DNA of 64,000 bases from NCBI RefSeq assembly GCF_014651835.1, contig NZ_BMXQ01000001.1:3695049-3759048 (forward strand). Reading direction: 5' to 3'. Source of the stretch: Pigmentiphaga litoralis. Lineage in GTDB: Bacteria > Pseudomonadota > Gammaproteobacteria > Burkholderiales > Burkholderiaceae_B. Of this stretch, positions 60,418 through 64,000 are shown one piece after another. The translations under genes and the position numbers were made by a program. The notes under the pieces are model-generated. The model saw only the letters and a list, made by a program, of their open reading frames with translations, was not told where the DNA came from and searched no databases. Numbering within the stretch: the stretch's first letter is position 1; every line of letters starts with the position of its first letter.

Positions 60418-61725
60418 TTACCGAGCATGCTCAAGAATGTCGAAGCCCGCATACCGGTCCACCATGTAGATCCGGTTGTCATCGTCAACGAACACGTCAT
60501 TGGTCTGCGGCGCCGCACGGCCTTCCGCCGGGTCCGGAATGAAGTAGCCCACTTCGCGCGGTGACATCGGGTCGGCCACATCCACCACCCGCAGGCCGCC
60601 CGCGAACCAGGCGCAATACACCATCGTGCCGCGGCGCTGTTCCTGGAACTGATGGGCGCCAAACCGGCCTGGCGTCGCGCGGCTCCACGGGGAATCGAGC
60701 TCGCTGACCTCGTAGCTGGACAGCGCCTGGATGTGGGCCGGATCGGTCACATCCATCACCCACAGGCACCCGTGGGGCCGGCCCTTGCGGCGGTCCAGTT
60801 CTTCGGCATCGTGCGCGTGGTCTTCTTCGTCGATCGCCAGTGCGATGCGCCGCCCGCCTATCGGCTTTTCCAGCGGCATGAAGGTATGCGATGGCTCGGG
60901 GAAGGGCGGATGGTAGTTGTACATGCCAAGCGTGGTTGGCCGCGTGATGTCGCGGATGTCGATGATGCCGACCCCGCCATGCCACAGGCCCGCCCACAAC
61001 TCATCGCCATAGCGCAGCGCATGATGCAGGCGGGTGCGGCGCCCGTTCCAGGTGGGCGTCTCGCCGCCCGCCAGGTGCTGGCCCGGAATCCACCAGCGCG
61101 ACACTTCCTGGGGCTTGACGGGATTGCGGATGTCGTAGATCACCAGGATATTGCCGATATAGCCGGCCATTTCCGTAGAGATATACGCATAGTTTTCATC
61201 CATGTCGAAACGGTGCACGCCAATGCCGCCGGTCTTCTGGTGACACAGCAGGCGAGGGCGGGTCTTGTCCGACACGTCGTAGATCTTGAAGCCGCCGCGA
61301 TCGTAGGGCTGCTTTTCGGCGGCCTCGACCGCCGGGATATCGACCTCGCGCACGTTCAGTGCGTCGGCCAGTTCGGCGTGCGTCGCGGCGCGGCCAAAGC
61401 GCTCGCGCAGCTTGATTCGCAGCCCGGGCAACTCGTCGGCCTTGCGCCCGATCAAGGTCATGTTGCGTTCGTTGTTCACGATCATGATGTCGCCAACCAC
61501 CCGCGCCTTGTGCGTGTGCGACTCCGGATCGTCCAGCATGATCTGGCTGACGATGCGGGGGTTGCGCGGGTCCGATACGTCCAGGATGCTCGTGCCCAGG
61601 CCCGCCTTGTTCGGGATGTGGCCCACGTAGGTATGGTTGCCCTGCACGGTCACCTGGCCCGCGCCGGGCAGTTCCAGACGCGACAGGCGGTTGATGTTCT
61701 GCGTAAGCGGCGGGTGGGCGGACAC
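60418..61725 (-). CDS. LVIVD-repeat beta-propeller protein
   Basis: A 435-residue cytoplasmic-looking protein with repeats of the type ILDVSDPRNPRIVSQ, KIYDVSDKTRPRLL, VIYDIRNPVKPQEV, GIIDIRDITRPTTL, WVMDVTDPAHIQAL and VVDVADPMSPREV, about seven blades of an LVIVD (choice-of-anchor) propeller. No signal peptide is seen. Function is unknown; related proteins occur beside amidohydrolases in aromatic catabolic clusters. It is convergent with tphA1 and is transcribed after the amidohydrolase gene. Confidence 0.85.
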   Translation of the reverse strand: MSAHPPLTQNINRLSRLELPGAGQVTVQGNHTYVGHIPNKAGLGTSILDVSDPRNPRIVSQIMLDDPESHTHKARVVGDIMIVNNERNMTLIGRKADELPGLRIKLRERFGRAATHAELADALNVREVDIPAVEAAEKQPYDRGGFKIYDVSDKTRPRLLCHQKTGGIGVHRFDMDENYAYISTEMAGYIGNILVIYDIRNPVKPQEVSRWWIPGQHLAGGETPTWNGRRTRLHHALRYGDELWAGLWHGGVGIIDIRDITRPTTLGMYNYHPPFPEPSHTFMPLEKPIGGRRIALAIDEEDHAHDAEELDRRKGRPHGCLWVMDVTDPAHIQALSSYEVSELDSPWSRATPGRFGAHQFQEQRRGTMVYCAWFAGGLRVVDVADPMSPREVGYFIPDPAEGRAAPQTNDVFVDDDNRIYMVDRYAGFDILEHAR

Positions 61726-61761
61726 GGTGGACTCCTGGAAAGCAAAGCGGGAACGCCGCCC

Positions 61762-62697
61762 CTAGGGCAGCGGCGGAAAGTCGTAAAGCGCGGACGGGTT
61801 GTCGACCAGCACGCGGCGCCGCAGGGCCGCATCGGGCGCCCACGTCTGCAACAGGTCGAGCAGGTCCCCGTCATTGGGCATGTCGCGCTTGACCATCACG
61901 TGCGGCCAATCGCTGCCCCACACCACCCGATCGGGCGCTGCCCTCAGCAGAGCTTCGGCCAGCGGCTGCACATCGGGGTAGGGCATCGATCCGGTCGAGA
62001 TGCGGTAGGGCCCGGTCAGCTTGACCCACGCGCGGCCACGCGCCATCAACTCGAGCAGCCCCTGGAACGCGGGCGTGTCCACCCTTGCACCGGGGGCCAT
62101 GTAGCCCAGGTGCCCGAACACCAGCTGCACCGGCAAATCGCCCAGCGACGTCGCCAGATCCGGAAAGGCATCGACGTGCATCAGCAGTTCCAGATGCCAG
62201 CCCAGCGGCGCGATACGGTCCGCCAGGGCGCGCACCTCATCCATCGGCAGTTCGCCCTTGCCGGTCTTGCGATCGACAATGTTGACGCGCACACCGCGAA
62301 CGCCTGCCGCATGCATGGCCTGCAACGCGTCGGCATCCATCGTGTCGTCGATCACGGCCACGCCGCGGAACGCATCGCCGCCTGCTTGCAGCGCCGCCAT
62401 TAGCACCGTGTTGTCGCTGCCGTACACGCTGGGCTGCACCAGCACCCCGCGCGTCAGGTTCAGCATACTGAGCATCGACCGGTAGGCCGGCAGCAGCGCG
62501 TCGGGCGGGGTGTAGATGCGGTCGGGTGAATACGCGTACTGATCGGCCGGGCCGCAGATGTGGGCATGGCAGTCACAGCCGCCGGTGGGCACCGTCAACG
62601 CGGGCGCGCGCGGTGCGGGGTCGGGCGCAGCGCACAGCGGCGCGCCTTGCAGGGTCGGGTCGGAAGAGGGCGTCTGGGTCGGCATGGAAAGGGGCAT
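61762..62697 (-). CDS. LigI-like amidohydrolase (2-pyrone-4,6-dicarboxylate lactonase family)
   Basis: A 311-residue TIM-barrel amidohydrolase with GGCDCHAHICGPADQYAYSP (H44, H46), RIYTPPDALLPAY, VFGHLGYMAPGARVDTPAFQ and VWGSDWPHVMV. This resembles 2-pyrone-4,6-dicarboxylate lactonase more closely than the paralogue at 40765. The first 38 residues are Pro/Ala-rich; the start may be the ATG at 62697 or 62685. It lies between a Bug and the LVIVD gene, next to the tph operon whose product, protocatechuate, can lead to the pyrone lactone. Confidence 0.86.
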   Translation of the reverse strand: MPLSMPTQTPSSDPTLQGAPLCAAPDPAPRAPALTVPTGGCDCHAHICGPADQYAYSPDRIYTPPDALLPAYRSMLSMLNLTRGVLVQPSVYGSDNTVLMAALQAGGDAFRGVAVIDDTMDADALQAMHAAGVRGVRVNIVDRKTGKGELPMDEVRALADRIAPLGWHLELLMHVDAFPDLATSLGDLPVQLVFGHLGYMAPGARVDTPAFQGLLELMARGRAWVKLTGPYRISTGSMPYPDVQPLAEALLRAAPDRVVWGSDWPHVMVKRDMPNDGDLLDLLQTWAPDAALRRRVLVDNPSALYDFPPLP

Positions 62698-62781
62698 GGG
62701 CAGAAGTTCCAGGGCAGGCAATCGCAGGAAGTGAGGTCCGCTCAGATCATGCACCGTTTTTGCTCACCCGGTCATCGCGCC

Positions 62782-63759
62782 TCATTCCACGAACGCGCCC
62801 GAGTCCTGCACCAGCCGCGTCCACTTGGGTGTCTCGGACCGGATGAACGACGCAAAGGCCTCGGGCGTGCCGGGCGAGGCATCCACCCCCAGTTCGCGGA
62901 ACTGCGCGCGCACCTCCGCACTATTGAGCGCGTTCACCATGATCTGGTTCATGCGCTGGATGATCGCCGGTGGTGTCCCGACCGGCACCACGATGCCATG
63001 CCAGCTCTCGGCCACGAACTGCGGCATGCCCGCCTCGACCATGGTCGGCACCTGCGGCAGCTCGTCCATCCGTTTCGGCCCCGTCACTGCCAGCGCCCGC
63101 AAGCGGCCCTGGTTGATATACGGCAGCGCCGATGCCGACGTCGCGAACATCATCTGCACCTGTCCGGCGATCAGGTCGGTCAACGCCGGTTGAGCGCCCT
63201 TGTACGGCACGTGCTCCAGCACCAACCCGGCCGACGTCTTGAACCACTGCCCGACCAGATGCGCCGCGGCGCCCGCGCCGGACGACGCATAGTTCAGCTC
63301 GCCCGGCTTTGCCTTGATGAGCGTGATCAATTCCTGCACCGACTTGGCCGGAACGTTGCTGTTCACAACCAGAATGCTCGGCTGCACCGCCACCAGTCCG
63401 ACGGCGTCAAAGTCCTTTTCGGGATCGAAGGGCAGCGTCTTGTACAGGGCCGCATTGGTCGACAGGATCGAGTTGTTGCCGAACAGCCAGGTGTAGCCAT
63501 CCGGCGCACTTTTGGCCACCGCCGCCGCCGCGATGTTGCCGCCCGCGCCGGGCCGGCTCACCACCACCACCGTCTGCCCCAGCGCGTCGCCCATCTTCTT
63601 GCCCACCAGCCGCGCCAGCACGTCGCTGGGTCCGCCCGGCGTGAATCCCACCACCAGATTGATCGGCTTGTCGGGCCAGGCCTTCTCGGTCTGCGCGACT
63701 GCCGGAGCGACCCCCAGCAGCAGGGCAGCGATCGCTGCCATCAGGCGTTGCATGACCAT
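62782..63759 (-). CDS. Bug-family tripartite tricarboxylate transporter receptor
   Basis: A 325-residue periplasmic receptor. The ATG at 63759 follows GGAGAC and opens a signal peptide (MVMQRLMAAIAALLLGVAPA) cleaved near AVA-QTE. Motifs are WPDKPINLVVGFTPGG, SRPGAGGN, APDGYTWLFG and LPFDPEKDF. It heads the minus-strand set with the LigI-like amidohydrolase and the LVIVD protein. A 9-bp-arm palindrome about 106 bp upstream is a candidate control site. Confidence 0.92.
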   Translation of the reverse strand: MVMQRLMAAIAALLLGVAPAVAQTEKAWPDKPINLVVGFTPGGPSDVLARLVGKKMGDALGQTVVVVSRPGAGGNIAAAAVAKSAPDGYTWLFGNNSILSTNAALYKTLPFDPEKDFDAVGLVAVQPSILVVNSNVPAKSVQELITLIKAKPGELNYASSGAGAAAHLVGQWFKTSAGLVLEHVPYKGAQPALTDLIAGQVQMMFATSASALPYINQGRLRALAVTGPKRMDELPQVPTMVEAGMPQFVAESWHGIVVPVGTPPAIIQRMNQIMVNALNSAEVRAQFRELGVDASPGTPEAFASFIRSETPKWTRLVQDSGAFVE

Positions 63760-63864
63760 GCGTGTCTCCAGACCGCCGATGCGCCGGCGTGTATACCGGT
63801 CCGCAGTCTTGCGCCACGGATGCGACACAGTGTGGTCAAACCCGATGACATCCGCAACGGCTTA

Positions 63865-63885
63865 CGGTGAACAGTGTGTTCACCG
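63865..63885. promoter_or_regulatory. Operator-like palindrome between the last Bug gene and the next gene
   Basis: CGGTGAACA-GTG-TGTTCACCG has perfect 9-bp arms with a 3-bp centre. It sits in the divergent gap before a plus-strand start at 63971. TGTTC/GAACA cores resemble the IclR sites at 55440-55522, so an IclR-type regulator is a fair guess. Confidence 0.65.
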
Positions 63886-63970
63886 GATCGGGGTGATCCG
63901 CTCCCGGCGCAGCCGAGATCCCCCGGGAACCGGTAGACTGCATCACCCCCGACCTTCACGGACCCCTGCC

Positions 63971-64000
63971 ATGCCGCTTTCTACCGACCCCCAAGCGAAC
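63971..64000 (+). CDS. Start of an unidentified gene (cut by window edge)
   Basis: An ATG at 63971 begins a frame of ten codons (MPLSTDPQAN) running off the window, divergent from the Bug gene and downstream of the palindrome at 63865. It is too short to identify. Position suggests the regulator of the Bug-amidohydrolase set. Confidence 0.35.
   Translation, partial: MPLSTDPQAN

Noticed and set aside
1-64000. CRISPR array, tRNA, rRNA, prophage or complete insertion sequence
   Set aside because: No regularly spaced direct repeats, cloverleaf-like sequences, phage genes or transposase frames were recognised on either strand.

Overview
The window is a gene-dense, high-GC piece of a betaproteobacterial chromosome. 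It is most like the Alcaligenaceae (Bordetella / Achromobacter / Pigmentiphaga type). That placement is inferred from three things: ten periplasmic Bug/TctC-type solute-binding proteins, many LysR-type regulators, and frequent GTG/TTG starts with ATGA-type overlaps. No rRNA, tRNA, CRISPR array, phage gene or complete insertion sequence was seen.

The layout is a row of catabolic cassettes, most with their own regulator, enzymes and one Bug receptor. (1) 1-4692: the cut start of an AraC regulator divergent from an SDR; a decayed intergenic stretch with an 11-bp tandem array, a 101-bp imperfect palindrome and a RidA remnant; then a TetR regulator divergent from two SDRs across a near-perfect operator. 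(2) 4858-6415: NhaA antiporter and a stand-alone receiver protein, overlapping tail to tail. (3) 6487-12372: LysR and a Rieske dioxygenase (alpha, beta) with a Bug protein, a 3-mercaptopyruvate sulfurtransferase-like protein, a NIPSNAP protein and an alpha/beta hydrolase, but no reductase. (4) 12393-14126: a lipoprotein with two PHB-depolymerase-like domains, the first lacking its catalytic serine. (5) 14148-17367: ankyrin protein, Bug and MBL hydrolase facing a LysR. (6) 17377-24844: LysR facing HyuA/HyuB hydantoinase-carboxylase type subunits, a small CxC protein, a G3E GTPase and a Bug protein.

(7) 25011-28989: PaoABC-type periplasmic aldehyde oxidoreductase. (8) 29069-30957: a membrane metallophosphoesterase and a RibD-type reductase. 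(9) 31046-37808: a GntR/UTRA-controlled sugar-acid-like operon (NIPSNAP, two enolase-superfamily dehydratases, a 2-hydroxyacid dehydrogenase, Bug), with a second Bug and an SDR fragment beyond it. (10) 38463-44763: a cupin, LysR, CMD protein, LigI-like amidohydrolase, Bug, an alpha/beta hydrolase lacking the nucleophile serine, and another Bug. (11) 44823-47153: an MFS exporter and a LysR. (12) 47210-53887: two crotonases, a GST and a CaiB/BaiF CoA-transferase divergent from a TauD-like dioxygenase, Bug and an FCD-type GntR, with a TTGTCGACAA operator between. (13) 54650-60354: an IclR gene divergent from tphC-A2-A3-B-A1, a complete terephthalate-to-protocatechuate operon with IclR operator repeats. 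(14) 60418-63759: an LVIVD-repeat protein, a second LigI-like amidohydrolase and the tenth Bug, then a palindrome and the first codons of the next gene.

Taken together this looks like a xenobiotic / aromatic-acid catabolic region. Periplasmic receptors would deliver different carboxylates to different enzyme sets. No TctA/TctB membrane subunit is present, so all ten receptors must work with transport proteins encoded elsewhere.
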